Numbered from the stretch's first letter, positions 18,901 to 27,324 are shown. The stretch: 64,000 bases of DNA from an uncultured Oscillospiraceae bacterium (GCA_947626905.1 CANQUE010000004.1:1-64000); one strand, 5' to 3'. Made by a program: numbers and translations. Notes: generated by a model not told the origin, from the letters alone.

Positions 18901-21410
18901 GCGACGGCGTGGGCAACGCCATCCTGTTCGAATACGCCGACCGGTATATCAACGCCGACGGCGCCACCGAGCCCGCGGAGGCAGAATATTACTGCGAGAG
19001 CGTCTTTTTGAACAACTTCCCCAACACCGCGAAAAACCGCATGAAGGCCCGCTGCCTGGTGGACTTCTTCCAGGGGACGGAGGGCATCAACACATCCCGC
19101 TGCGCGGAGGACTCCGCCATCTCCGGTTTGCTGAAACGGACCTGTGTGGACCCCGACGGCCTTTCAAGGATGCTTCTGAACCTGCCTGAACAGATATTCA
19201 GCGACCTGCTGCAGCTCATGCCCCAGTCGCTGCGAAAAATCCTTGTGGGGACGATCAGCGTCACAGAGGATACCGGCATGCTGCGAAAGCGGGAACAGGA
19301 ACACGCAGAGGCCGTCATCCGCCAGTACTACATCCGTTACCACGGCTATCTGGAAAGGGCCCGGCAGTTCGTGGACCAGTTCTCCGTCATCGAGGACGTG
19401 CCCCACTACCTGGCCCAGCTGGAGAGCGCCAACGACGCGGTGGGGCGGTATTTCTTCGGCATAGACCAGGAGCGGGTCCTGAGCACGGTCAATGTGCTGA
19501 ACACCATAGCCGCCGGACTCAGCGAGGAGGATGTGGACAGAAAGATCAGCCAGATGCAAAGCGTGTTCGGCAATATCCGTCACCTGCTCACCCAGACAGA
19601 GAGCCACCCCTCCAAGCTCTCCTTCGAGTTCATCCGGCCGTTCATGCTGAAGATACAGCAGCTGCTGTCGGCCTATCTGGACAACCAGTTCGAGAAGCTC
19701 CAGCCGGAACTGACGGTGGAGCACTACGAGCTGGCGGGAGATGGGATGCGGGAGCGGCTGCAGATCAGCAACGAGAGCCAGCGGCTCTCCGCCATGAACA
19801 TCAAGCTGAAAGAGGCCAGGCCCTACGGCAAGGACCCGGGCTTCATCGTGGACGACAACGGCAGCCGGACCACCCAGGGCCTGGGCCAGACCATCGTCGG
19901 CGGCAAAGCCGCGGAGATCAGCATCCCGATCCAGATCTATCCGGACGCGCCGAAGGTCCTGGAGCTGTCTCTGACCCTGGCGTACGAGCGCTCGTGCCAT
20001 TACAATGTGGAGAAGGGCTTTGCCGAGAACCAGGTGGAAGAGGTGACGGTCAGCGTCCAGATACCCCGGCAGACGGAGGCGGCGGAGTATATCCGGGAGA
20101 ACAAATACGCCCATTTCGCCGGCGGTATGGCCATGCAGCCGGGAAAGAACAAAGCGGAGGAGATGTTCTTCGGCAGAGAAAACGACATCGACACGGTCTA
20201 CCGGATGCTGACGGACGACGCCGGTCACTTCAAGACGGGCAGCATGGTGGCGATCTATGGGCAGAAGCGCTGCGGCAAGACCTCCGTCATGAACTTCCTG
20301 GCAAAGAGGATACAGCAGGAGCACCCGGACGCGCTGGTCCTGAGCATCAACGCCCAGTCCATCAGCCCCGGCCAGGACAAGGACGCATATTACAGAATGC
20401 TGCTCCAGGCCATCACCACGTCCTTCAAGATAAGCTCCTTCGCCAAGCCGGAGCTGCGGGCCGAGCTGACCGAAAACGGGCTGAAGGCTCCCTCTCCCGC
20501 CGAGCTCCTCTCCGACGGGGGCGAGGTATATTTCAACGACTTCTTCCAGGTGTTCCACGCGGTGTTCCAGGACCGCTACCCCATCATCCTGATGGTGGAC
20601 GAATTCACCCAGATATATATCCACATGAAAAAGCGCCGGGTCAGCGAGGATTTCCTGAACCGCTGGCGGGCCATGATCCAGGAGAACGCATTCGTCAACA
20701 TCATCGTCGGCCAGGATTTCATGGACAAGTTCACCACCGACGAGGAGGTGGCCAACCAAAACTACGGCGGCGCTGTCAACGGCCTGGGGACCCTGGGCAA
20801 GAAACGGCTGTCCTACCTGGCGAAGGAGGACGCCAAGCATATGATCGAAGACCCTGTCCGGTACTCCGACGGGTCGAGCCGGTTCCGGGGCCAGCTGGGC
20901 GACGCGGCCATCGACAGGATATACGATCTCACCGGCGGCAGCGCCTTTTATCTCATGAAATTCTGCAACGCCCTGGTGGACTATATGATGAAAAACCGGA
21001 TCACCCTGATCCCCCGGAGCCTGGTGGATACCGTCGCCACCGGGTATGCCTTCGACACCCCGAACAATCCCATCGAAAAGAGGGACTTTGATCCCATCTA
21101 CAACGAGTACAGCTACGACGAAAAGAAGGACCAGGGCGACGAGATCATCGCCCAGGTGGGCAGCGAGGTCGATCACACCTATAGGCTTCTCAAACTCATC
21201 GCCGACTTGTCCGACCGGGAGGGCCGCTGCGAGCTTTCGAGGCTCCAGTGGGACGACGAGGAGGAGAAGCTGCGCATCCTGCACTCGCTTTTCGTGCGGG
21301 GCGTGCTGATGGACCCGCGGGGACGGGACATCACGGCTGAGCGCATAGACAGGCTGGAGGTCCGCATCAAGGTACAGCTGTTTTCCATATGGCTGAGAGA
21401 GAGGGGATAA
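15939..21410 (+). CDS. 1823-aa multidomain protein: Sm-like N-terminus, helical region, cold-shock/OB-like segments, C-terminal STAND/AAA ATPase
   Basis: ATG 15939 has GGGAGG about 7 nt upstream. 'VSVGDHVVVTLKNGKDVSGEVISLDEDIICIG' (Sm-like); 'GRIQYINWVTGFGLVRGDDGIDYQFI' and 'GKIGYYDNPTKHGYILWERSKLNFSHKDI' (CSD-like); 'EMFFGRENDIDTVYRML', Walker A GQKRCGKTS (20259-20285), Walker B IILMVDEF (20583-20606). Confidence 0.85.
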   Translation: MAGIKDMIRSGVSVGDHVVVTLKNGKDVSGEVISLDEDIICIGRPNGRQQPVSYEVIGTYEELGEQPAEDGQPSADRELDAFVGEIRDSDVDIFLLQKALREEDRELYARCDPALNTLNNAIKINEVAAKFGRVQKVVSQLQEAAAETDCEYVPELCCEAALLSADEKLCLQTVKRLQQDWQPSYYASANLLRLFAELSAVARSYGQFLTVAEQCPEAARPLVCKAAVYLLAELGQDVELPIGYEDALLKVREAAGVTLRTEDVKPQADDAVPRREKLPAGMEEGRIQYINWVTGFGLVRGDDGIDYQFIRARCKKGVWDQLTMNARVRFKKARIYSVKQDKVVDGAEDVTIAKPAPVQPAAAEPAPVQPLNSTTKKWFLSPESAGAFVPGETIVVHRRGKETVGTLLSRTEDRLAVRIGEKTAEIPIAEIDELFFCGLITSFNVIEQSGQINNTYTFRITNVVSRELYAKLTLSKHTVFPCLYSLLSDAGKLYISQVDSFSRGVSQQLPWQAGRIEGLYAPGAYFSVDKMVRCYEGVVRDGTVSAYLRGNDFLQQEVFYRCVTHRTVDERRPGPLSSTVIDICGKYQLGKIYISSGTVKRVQCERIYTARTDLTPYEDGAKVRAELCSEGQSLVVSSVSTEELLLPSYKLALQQEKAAFDAQTKDAEARGDYETQLRLTEQMLEREFIQPEVGFNVIFKICVAQNGLPRMYGALERYGYQLRRSAYNGYRMQLDALSGQYEQAAKYARDYLSADQSSKFLNSAASQIVRRAVDPETLREHILNEATFDQKKCAGKIGYYDNPTKHGYILWERSKLNFSHKDILGSSDIEFDLQAFDYFVSFDVDRSKPVLRARNVIIDEIVSRGDENEQPPQPEMPEYPEGPDELGFNEDIRVTRVLEFARENFSYDSILGYLPSEDRRLFSDGGFCGTADQARKLIGSLRAFFGSRRRPDRFSGIPAHLRPGLLLAAAKLHHQFAADYAGDDEFWSDGVGNAILFEYADRYINADGATEPAEAEYYCESVFLNNFPNTAKNRMKARCLVDFFQGTEGINTSRCAEDSAISGLLKRTCVDPDGLSRMLLNLPEQIFSDLLQLMPQSLRKILVGTISVTEDTGMLRKREQEHAEAVIRQYYIRYHGYLERARQFVDQFSVIEDVPHYLAQLESANDAVGRYFFGIDQERVLSTVNVLNTIAAGLSEEDVDRKISQMQSVFGNIRHLLTQTESHPSKLSFEFIRPFMLKIQQLLSAYLDNQFEKLQPELTVEHYELAGDGMRERLQISNESQRLSAMNIKLKEARPYGKDPGFIVDDNGSRTTQGLGQTIVGGKAAEISIPIQIYPDAPKVLELSLTLAYERSCHYNVEKGFAENQVEEVTVSVQIPRQTEAAEYIRENKYAHFAGGMAMQPGKNKAEEMFFGRENDIDTVYRMLTDDAGHFKTGSMVAIYGQKRCGKTSVMNFLAKRIQQEHPDALVLSINAQSISPGQDKDAYYRMLLQAITTSFKISSFAKPELRAELTENGLKAPSPAELLSDGGEVYFNDFFQVFHAVFQDRYPIILMVDEFTQIYIHMKKRRVSEDFLNRWRAMIQENAFVNIIVGQDFMDKFTTDEEVANQNYGGAVNGLGTLGKKRLSYLAKEDAKHMIEDPVRYSDGSSRFRGQLGDAAIDRIYDLTGGSAFYLMKFCNALVDYMMKNRITLIPRSLVDTVATGYAFDTPNNPIEKRDFDPIYNEYSYDEKKDQGDEIIAQVGSEVDHTYRLLKLIADLSDREGRCELSRLQWDDEEEKLRILHSLFVRGVLMDPRGRDITAERIDRLEVRIKVQLFSIWLRERG

Positions 21411-21414
21411 GGCG

Positions 21415-23013
21415 ATGAAAAGATTTTTTGACCCCAATAACCCTGTTACCGGCAGCTCGTTCCTGGGGCGGACCCGGGAACTGGCGTTCCTCCGGGACAC
21501 GCTTTTTTCCAACGCGGTGCAGGGGAACAGCGTCAATCTGTCCATCACCGGGATGAACCGGATCGGCAAGACGTCTTTGATGAAAGAGGCGTGCCGCCGG
21601 TTCCGGGAGGAGGACCATCCTGACGTATATCTGATCGAGAGCACTCTGGACGGCCAGAGCGGCTTCTGGCGGTACTGGGTCGGCGAGGTCCTGCGGCCCC
21701 TCTTAAAACAGATCGGCCCTGGAGAGATAGACGCAGACTGTGCCGACTTGTTCGAGATGTGCCGGGCGTATTTTTTCGATAAGGAGAAGCTGCGCGCACT
21801 GTTCCAGGACGACGATCTGGTCGCCGATATGGAGGCCAAGGAGCAGATGGATATGCTCTTTTTCGTCCTGCAGCGCATGCAAAAGCATGTCATCCTCGTG
21901 ATCGACGAATTTGACAAGGCGAGCAGCGTGTTTGGCCTGCGGGAGGAGAATTTCGGCTGGTTCCGGGGTCTTTTGCAGCAGAATCAAAACCTTTCGGTGG
22001 TCACCCTTTCCAGAAGAAGCATCTATTTTATCGAGCAGAACAGCTTCGGCGGCTCCACGCTCCACGGCATCTTTTCAAAGCATGGCCTCTTTGGCTTCAC
22101 CAACAGCGAGATACAGGAATTTTTCGACTATGTGGAGATCGAGCGCGGGCCCTTGACGGACAAGCAGAAAAAGAGCATCTGGTACAGCTGCGGCAGATCG
22201 CCGTATTACCTGGCCATCATCGGCGATATCCTGCTGAACAACGAAAAGGTGAATATCGCCGAGGCCTGCAACTGCCTGTGCGACAGCTTTGACGCCGTCC
22301 TCCGGCTGCTAAAGGAGGAGGGGCTTCTGACCGCCATGCTGCAGATGTTCGTCGGCCCCCGGTTCAATCTGCGGCAGCCGGAGGTGGAGAGGCTGATGGC
22401 GATGGGCTATTGCATGAGCAAGGCCTCGCTGGATACCGAGTACGGCATCAAGGAATACATAGACCTCTATGTGCCGGAACGAACCGGCGCCTACCTTACG
22501 GTCTGCCGCCGGTTCGAGGACTATATGGCCGAGACCTTCAAGGGCGAGATCGACGATATCTGGCCAAAGCTCACCGCCACGCAGCGCCATCTGAAAAAAC
22601 TCATAGAGGCAAAATACAAAACGCTGTACGGCGGCAACAGCGAGAACAAGTTAAGGCAGCTGTTGATGACTGCGACCCGGGAGATCTTTTTGAACGAGCA
22701 TGAGCAGCTCTATATGCAGGCGGGCGCCCGCCAAAAGAAAGAGGTGGGCAACAGCATCCTCAATGTCGTCAACTTTACCGGTCTTGGCATTGCGATGCTC
22801 TGTGAGTGGAACAGCTTCAAGGGATGCTTTTCGTGGTCCAAGGACCAGTTCAAGCAGAATATCCAGATCCTGCAGAACGCACGCAATCCTATCGCCCACG
22901 GCAACGGGGAGCTTCTGACGCCGGAGCAGGTGGAAGAGGTCGAGGACGTCTGCGCCCAGTTCATCACGAAGATCGACAAGGTCCTGCCCCCGGAGCCCGT
23001 TCCCGCCCACTGA
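21415..23013 (+). CDS. STAND-like ATPase with C-terminal HEPN-like domain
   Basis: 'FLGRTRELAFLRDTL', Walker A GMNRIGKTS (21550-21576), Walker B VILVIDEFD (21889-21915), C-terminal R-N-x3-H motif 'ARNPIAHGNGELLTPEQVEEVEDVCAQFI' (22882-22902). Starts 4 nt after the upstream stop. Confidence 0.82.
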   Translation: MKRFFDPNNPVTGSSFLGRTRELAFLRDTLFSNAVQGNSVNLSITGMNRIGKTSLMKEACRRFREEDHPDVYLIESTLDGQSGFWRYWVGEVLRPLLKQIGPGEIDADCADLFEMCRAYFFDKEKLRALFQDDDLVADMEAKEQMDMLFFVLQRMQKHVILVIDEFDKASSVFGLREENFGWFRGLLQQNQNLSVVTLSRRSIYFIEQNSFGGSTLHGIFSKHGLFGFTNSEIQEFFDYVEIERGPLTDKQKKSIWYSCGRSPYYLAIIGDILLNNEKVNIAEACNCLCDSFDAVLRLLKEEGLLTAMLQMFVGPRFNLRQPEVERLMAMGYCMSKASLDTEYGIKEYIDLYVPERTGAYLTVCRRFEDYMAETFKGEIDDIWPKLTATQRHLKKLIEAKYKTLYGGNSENKLRQLLMTATREIFLNEHEQLYMQAGARQKKEVGNSILNVVNFTGLGIAMLCEWNSFKGCFSWSKDQFKQNIQILQNARNPIAHGNGELLTPEQVEEVEDVCAQFITKIDKVLPPEPVPAH

Positions 23014-23069
23014 CAGCGGGCGGCGGACGGGGCCGGCGCTATGGCCCCTCCACCCTGCCATCGGGCAAA

Positions 23070-23101
23070 ATGATTTGGCGCACGACTGTGCGCCAAATCA
23101 T
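23070..23101. terminator. Perfect hairpin between the ATPase cassette and the convergent epimerase gene
   Basis: ATGATTTGGCGCAC-gact-GTGCGCCAAATCAT; short TTTTG on the minus-strand side. Confidence 0.6.
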
Positions 23102-23120
23102 CAGAGGTGGCAAGGCACCC

Positions 23121-24095
23121 CTATAACGAGTCGCAGATGGACTCCACGATGGCTCTCGGCCTGTAGCCCAGCGATCTTGACGCCTTCTCATGAGAGAAGC
23201 GGCCGTTGGTGTGCAGGGTATAGACGGAGTAAGGGGTGAGCAGCGGCGAGCGGTCCCCGGCCAGCAGGCTCAGCCGCTCCGCGATGGGGGCGATACGCCG
23301 CACCAGGCCGTGGGGAAGCTCGATCTTGTTCTCACGCCTCCCCTTGAGGCGGCAGACGGCGCTGAGAAGCTCCCTGACTCTCATATAGTGGCCGCTGAGG
23401 ATATAGCACTCGCCGGCCTGGCCGTGTTCCTCGCAGGAGAGGATGCCGTCCACCACGTCCCGCACATCCACGAAGTCATAGCCGCCATCCATGCTGACGG
23501 GTATCCTGCCGCTGGCCATGGCCCGGATGGTGCGGACCATGTGGTTGCGCCGGCCACAGTCCCCGGGGCCGATGATGCCGGAGGGATGGACGATGCTCAC
23601 GTTCAGCCCCTCCCGGGCATGGGTCAGCACCCGCTGGGCCGCCGCGGCCTTGGAGCGGGCATACTGGCCGTGGACCAGGTGGGGCGAGAAATCGGCCACC
23701 TCGCAGATGATCTCGCCATGGGGCCGCTCCGGAATGGCGTGGACAGAACTGACATAGACCACCCGCTCCACCCCAGCCCGCCGGGCCTGGCGCATCACGT
23801 TCTCCGTCCCGTTCACGTTCACGTCCCAGACCCGCCGGTCCTTCCTGGAGGCGATGGTGATCATGGCGGCGCAGTGGAGCAGGACCACGCTGTCGTACCC
23901 GGACCGGTCAAAGAAGGGGGCGAGGGTATCCTCCCGCGCCACGTCCCCCTCGACGGCCTGGACGCCCCGGGGCACAAGAGAACTCCTGCCGGGCCGCACC
24001 AGGACCCGGACATGCTCGCCCCGGCGGAGCAGCTCCGCCGTGAGGCATGTCCCCAGATGGCCGGTGGCGCCGGTCACAAGATAGAGCTTATTCAT
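23121..24095 (-). CDS. NAD-dependent epimerase/dehydratase (extended SDR)
   Basis: 'MNKLYLVTGATGHLGTCLTAELLRRG', 'VVLLHCAAMI', 'YARSKAAAAQRV', 'NVSIVHPSGIIGPGD'. Confidence 0.9.
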   Translation of the reverse strand: MNKLYLVTGATGHLGTCLTAELLRRGEHVRVLVRPGRSSLVPRGVQAVEGDVAREDTLAPFFDRSGYDSVVLLHCAAMITIASRKDRRVWDVNVNGTENVMRQARRAGVERVVYVSSVHAIPERPHGEIICEVADFSPHLVHGQYARSKAAAAQRVLTHAREGLNVSIVHPSGIIGPGDCGRRNHMVRTIRAMASGRIPVSMDGGYDFVDVRDVVDGILSCEEHGQAGECYILSGHYMRVRELLSAVCRLKGRRENKIELPHGLVRRIAPIAERLSLLAGDRSPLLTPYSVYTLHTNGRFSHEKASRSLGYRPRAIVESICDSL

Positions 24096-24178
24096 CTGTC
24101 CCGCTCCTTCATGGGTCTGTCGGTCCGTGTTCTGCAATTCTATTGTAACAGACCGCCCCGGCGTGCGCAAGGGCAAAA

Positions 24179-24216
24179 AGCGCCCATATCACCGGCTTAC
24201 CGGTGATATGGGCGCT
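24179..24216 (-). terminator. Strong leftward intrinsic terminator
   Basis: Perfect 17-bp arms AGCGCCCATATCACCGG-ctta-CCGGTGATATGGGCGCT with a TTTTT tract on the minus strand. Confidence 0.85.
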
Positions 24217-24397
24217 CTGTTACTGCAGCGGCTCTGGCCATTATAACGCCGCAATGTTCGGGCTGCATGAACCGATCGTCGTACAGATCGGCCAAACATC
24301 TCCGGGGATAGAGCGCCCGCGCATCCAGGATCGCCTTCGCGGTCTGCGCGATTTTCTCTTTCCCTCCCGGAAAAAGAATGTTCCCGTTGCAAAATGG
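24197..24397 (-). pseudogene. Truncated C-terminal remnant of a MmeI-like (type IIL) class I SAM-dependent DNA methyltransferase
   Basis: Minus-strand reading frame between stops: PFCNGNILFPGGKEKIAQTAKAILDARALYPRRCLADLYDDRFMQPEHCGVIMARAAAVTERPYHR*. 'AxAILDARAxYPxxxLADLYDxxxMxP' resembles the conserved tail of this family. In-frame TAG upstream at 24398-24400. Followed directly by the 24179-24216 terminator. Confidence 0.6.
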
Positions 24398-24423
24398 CTA
24401 AAATATGATATAATGAATTTAGC
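24397..24423 (+). promoter_or_regulatory. Toxin-antitoxin promoter with inverted repeat flanking the -10
   Basis: GCTAAA...TATAAT (24409-24414)...TTTAGC. Confidence 0.6.
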
Positions 24424-24444
24424 TAAAAGAAAGGGGTGCTCATT

Positions 24445-24687
24445 ATGGTCGGCGCGACGGCGACTGCTACAGAGATGCAGAACAATTTTGGGCGCTATCT
24501 GAACCTGGTCATGCACGGGGCCGAGGTCATTGTGACGAAAAACGGCAGAGAAGTCGGCAGATTCATTCCCAAAGGCGCGGCGGTGTCGTATCTCACAGAT
24601 TCTCTGACCGGTGTCCTCAAGGGCGATCATGATCTGGAAGATGTCCGGGCGGCGCGAGTGAAGAGAAAATATGAAGCTGCTGATTGA
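24445..24687 (+). CDS. Phd/YefM-family antitoxin
   Basis: 'TATEMQNNFGRYLNLVMHGAEVIVTKNGREVGRFIP' is a typical Phd/YefM fold; overlaps the PIN gene. Confidence 0.88.
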   Translation: MVGATATATEMQNNFGRYLNLVMHGAEVIVTKNGREVGRFIPKGAAVSYLTDSLTGVLKGDHDLEDVRAARVKRKYEAAD

Positions 24688-25078
24688 CGCCAACATCCTG
24701 CTGGATGTGCTGCAAAAACGGGAGCCTCATTACAGGGACTCTGCCTTGATCTGGAAGTTGTGTGAAGCGGAACAGGCTGAAGGCTATGTTTCCGCCCTGT
24801 CCTTCGCGGATCTCGTCTATGTGATGCGCAAAGAACTAAACGCCGAGATGGTCCTGGACGTTCAGAAAAAGATGGCTCTGATCTTCCGCTTTGCGGACCT
24901 TACCGCGGCGGACATCACCCGTGCGGTGGAGATGCAATGGGATGATTTCGAGGATGCCGTGCAGGCGGCGGCCGCCGAACGCATCCACGCCGATCATATC
25001 ATCACGCGTAATGTGCGGGATTTCAGGCAGAGCAGGATCGTGGCCTTTACTCCGGCGGAGTATCTGGCGAGGATCTGA
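24671..25078 (+). CDS. PIN-domain toxin (VapC-like)
   Basis: 'MKLLIDANILLDVLQKREP', 'DFEDAVQAAAAERIHADHIITRNVRDF'; PIN acidic residues conserved. Confidence 0.92.
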   Translation: MKLLIDANILLDVLQKREPHYRDSALIWKLCEAEQAEGYVSALSFADLVYVMRKELNAEMVLDVQKKMALIFRFADLTAADITRAVEMQWDDFEDAVQAAAAERIHADHIITRNVRDFRQSRIVAFTPAEYLARI

Positions 25079-25100
25079 CATGTGTTGACCGACGATCCAT

Positions 25101-25973
25101 ATGGAAGAAGCTTTGACCCGAGAGGAGCTGTACCGCTCCATCTATACCCACGACACCATCTATATCCCGCCCCACGAGGAGACCAGCGGCGCGCTGGAGG
25201 TGGCCCTGGGCTGCTCCTGGCACCGGTGCGCCTTCTGTGATTTTGCAAAGGACCCGTTCCGCCTCATCCCCCTGGAGGAGGTGGAGCGGCGGGTACAGGT
25301 GCTGGCCCGGCTCCAGCCGGAGCAGACCCGGCTGTTTCTGCTGGGGGAAAATCCCTTTTGCATGGACACGTCCCGGCTGCTGGCCATCCGGGCGCTCGTC
25401 GGCCGGCATATGCCCCGGGTAAAGGCCCTGGCCATGTACGCCCGGGCGGATGACGTGCTCAAAAAGAGCGACGGCGAGCTGGCGGACCTGGCGGCCGCCG
25501 GGGTCCGGGCGCTGCATATCGGGGTGGAGAGCGGCTGCGACAGCATCCTGCTCCGGTGCGAAAAGGGCGTGACCGCCGCCCAGACCGTGGAGGCCCTCCA
25601 GCGGCTGGACCGGGCGGGGATCGACTATTTCGTCACCGTCATCCCCGGGCTGGGGGGACGGGAGTATTCCCGCCTGCACGCCGTGGAAACCGCCCGGATG
25701 CTCAACCGCACCCACCCGAAGAACATCTGGTGCCTGAAGCTGCACCTATATCCGGATACGCCCCTTTACCGCCAGGCCCAGGCCGGGCACTTCACCCAGA
25801 TGACCCCGGAGGAAGTGCTGGCGGAGGAGCGGCTGATGCTCCGGGAGCTGACGGTGGAGGACTGCCTGTTCGAGGACACCACCGTTCTGGACGAATATAC
25901 CATCCGGGGGATGCTCCCGGACCAGAAGGCCCAGCTGCTGGCCGCCATCGACATGCTCCTGTCGGCCCGGTGA
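25101..25973 (+). CDS. Radical SAM protein
   Basis: 'GCSWHRCAFCDF' cluster motif, 'HIGVESGCDSIL', 'PGLGGREYSRLHAVETARMLNR'. Confidence 0.9.
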   Translation: MEEALTREELYRSIYTHDTIYIPPHEETSGALEVALGCSWHRCAFCDFAKDPFRLIPLEEVERRVQVLARLQPEQTRLFLLGENPFCMDTSRLLAIRALVGRHMPRVKALAMYARADDVLKKSDGELADLAAAGVRALHIGVESGCDSILLRCEKGVTAAQTVEALQRLDRAGIDYFVTVIPGLGGREYSRLHAVETARMLNRTHPKNIWCLKLHLYPDTPLYRQAQAGHFTQMTPEEVLAEERLMLRELTVEDCLFEDTTVLDEYTIRGMLPDQKAQLLAAIDMLLSAR

Positions 25974-26018
25974 GCCCGCCGCAGACCGCGCCTGCAAGGG
26001 GCCGCCCATATATAAGCG

Positions 26019-26050
26019 AAGTCCGTGCTCTTTTCCAGGAGCACGGACTT
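26019..26050. terminator. Bidirectional terminator between convergent genes
   Basis: AAGTCCGTGCTC-ttttccag-GAGCACGGACTT. Confidence 0.8.
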
Positions 26051-26066
26051 TCCGCTGTATCCGGAT

Positions 26067-27314
26067 TCATTCGCTGATGGGCAAGCCCTGCAGGTACCGG
26101 CGGAGCATGTCGAAGGCGTGGTTGGCGGCCAGGGCCCGGACCCGCTCCCGGCGGGTGCCCAGGCGAAGCTGCCGCACCCAGACGCTGTCCCTGTCCGCCA
26201 GGCCCACGAACACGGTGCCCACCGGGTGGACCCCGTCCCCGTCTGGGCCGGCCAGGCCGGTGGCGGACACGGCCAGGTCCGCCCCCACGGCCAGCCGGGC
26301 GCCCTTTGCCATGGCCGCGGCGGTCTCATAGGACACCGCGCCTTTTTCCTCGATCATGTCCCGGTCGATGGCCAGCATGGCCGCCTTCACCTCGTTGCAG
26401 TAGGTGACCGCGCCGCCTTTATAGACCGCCGAGGCCCCGGGCAGGGCGGTGAACCGGGCGCCGATGAGCCCGCCGGTCAGGCTCTCCGCCGTGGCGAAGG
26501 TGAGCCCCTTCTCCTTCAGCAGGCCCAGGCACAGCGCCTCCAGACTGTCCACATCCACGCCGTAGACCACATGGCCCAGCTCCGCCTTCACCATGTCCAC
26601 CACCGGGGCGCACATGGCCTCGGCGGCCGCCTCGTCATGGGCCTTGGCGGTGACCCGGAGCATCACCTCCCCCACCTTGGCGTAGGTGGCGAGGGTGGGG
26701 TTGGTCATCTGTTCCATCCGGGCGCGCAGCCGGTCCTCCACCGCGCTCTCCCCCATGCCGAACACCCGGATCTGGTGGGAGAAGATGGTCTCATGGGAGA
26801 GGCTCTTCAGATAGGGCACCGCGCAGTGCCGGAACATGGGCACGCACTCATTGGGCGGGCCGGGGAGCATGATCACATGCACGCCGTCCTCTTCAAAGGC
26901 GCAGCCGGGGGCGGTGCCCCAGTCGTTGTGGAACACCGTGCACCGCTCGGGAAGATATGCCTGCTGGAGGTTGTTTTGGGTGAATTGGATGGACGTGTTC
27001 TTGGCGAACCACGCCCTCAAAAACTCCCCCTCTTCCGGATGATACTCCATCTTCCGGCCGAAGCACTCCGCCAGCACGTTCTTCGTCAGGTCGTCGTAGG
27101 TGGGCCCCAGCCCGCCGGTGGTGATGATCAGGTCCGCCCGCTTTTTGGCGATGGCCACCGCCTCCGCCAGCCGGGCGGGGTTGTCCCCCACCGCCGTGTG
27201 CCAGAACACGTTCACCCCCAGGCCCGCCAGCATGTCGCCCAGGTCCGCGGCGTTGGTGTTGACGGTATTGCCCAGCAGCAGCTCTGTTCCCACGCAAAGT
27301 ATCTCGCAGTTCAT
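26067..27314 (-). CDS. cinA: CinA (competence/damage-inducible protein A, nicotinamide-nucleotide amidase)
   Basis: 'MNCEILCVGTELLLGNTVNTNAADLGDMLAGLG', 'ITTGGLGPTYDDLTKNVLAE', C-terminal 'LTFATAESLTGGLIGARFTALPGAS'. Confidence 0.95.
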   Translation of the reverse strand: MNCEILCVGTELLLGNTVNTNAADLGDMLAGLGVNVFWHTAVGDNPARLAEAVAIAKKRADLIITTGGLGPTYDDLTKNVLAECFGRKMEYHPEEGEFLRAWFAKNTSIQFTQNNLQQAYLPERCTVFHNDWGTAPGCAFEEDGVHVIMLPGPPNECVPMFRHCAVPYLKSLSHETIFSHQIRVFGMGESAVEDRLRARMEQMTNPTLATYAKVGEVMLRVTAKAHDEAAAEAMCAPVVDMVKAELGHVVYGVDVDSLEALCLGLLKEKGLTFATAESLTGGLIGARFTALPGASAVYKGGAVTYCNEVKAAMLAIDRDMIEEKGAVSYETAAAMAKGARLAVGADLAVSATGLAGPDGDGVHPVGTVFVGLADRDSVWVRQLRLGTRRERVRALAANHAFDMLRRYLQGLPISE

Positions 27315-27324
27315 AGCAAACCCC

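Noticed and set aside
19164-21917. 917-aa minus-strand ORF
   Set aside because: Antisense to the conserved ATPase region with Walker motifs on the plus strand; no recognisable domain.
24189-24392. 67-aa minus ORF in the track at the remnant locus
   Set aside because: Wrong frame; the neighbouring ATG-less frame carries the methyltransferase-like residues.
25101-25973. Radical SAM motif CSWHRCAFC with x4 spacing instead of CxxxCxxC
   Set aside because: This spacing (GCSxxxCxFC) is familiar from a common radical SAM subfamily, so not unusual by itself.
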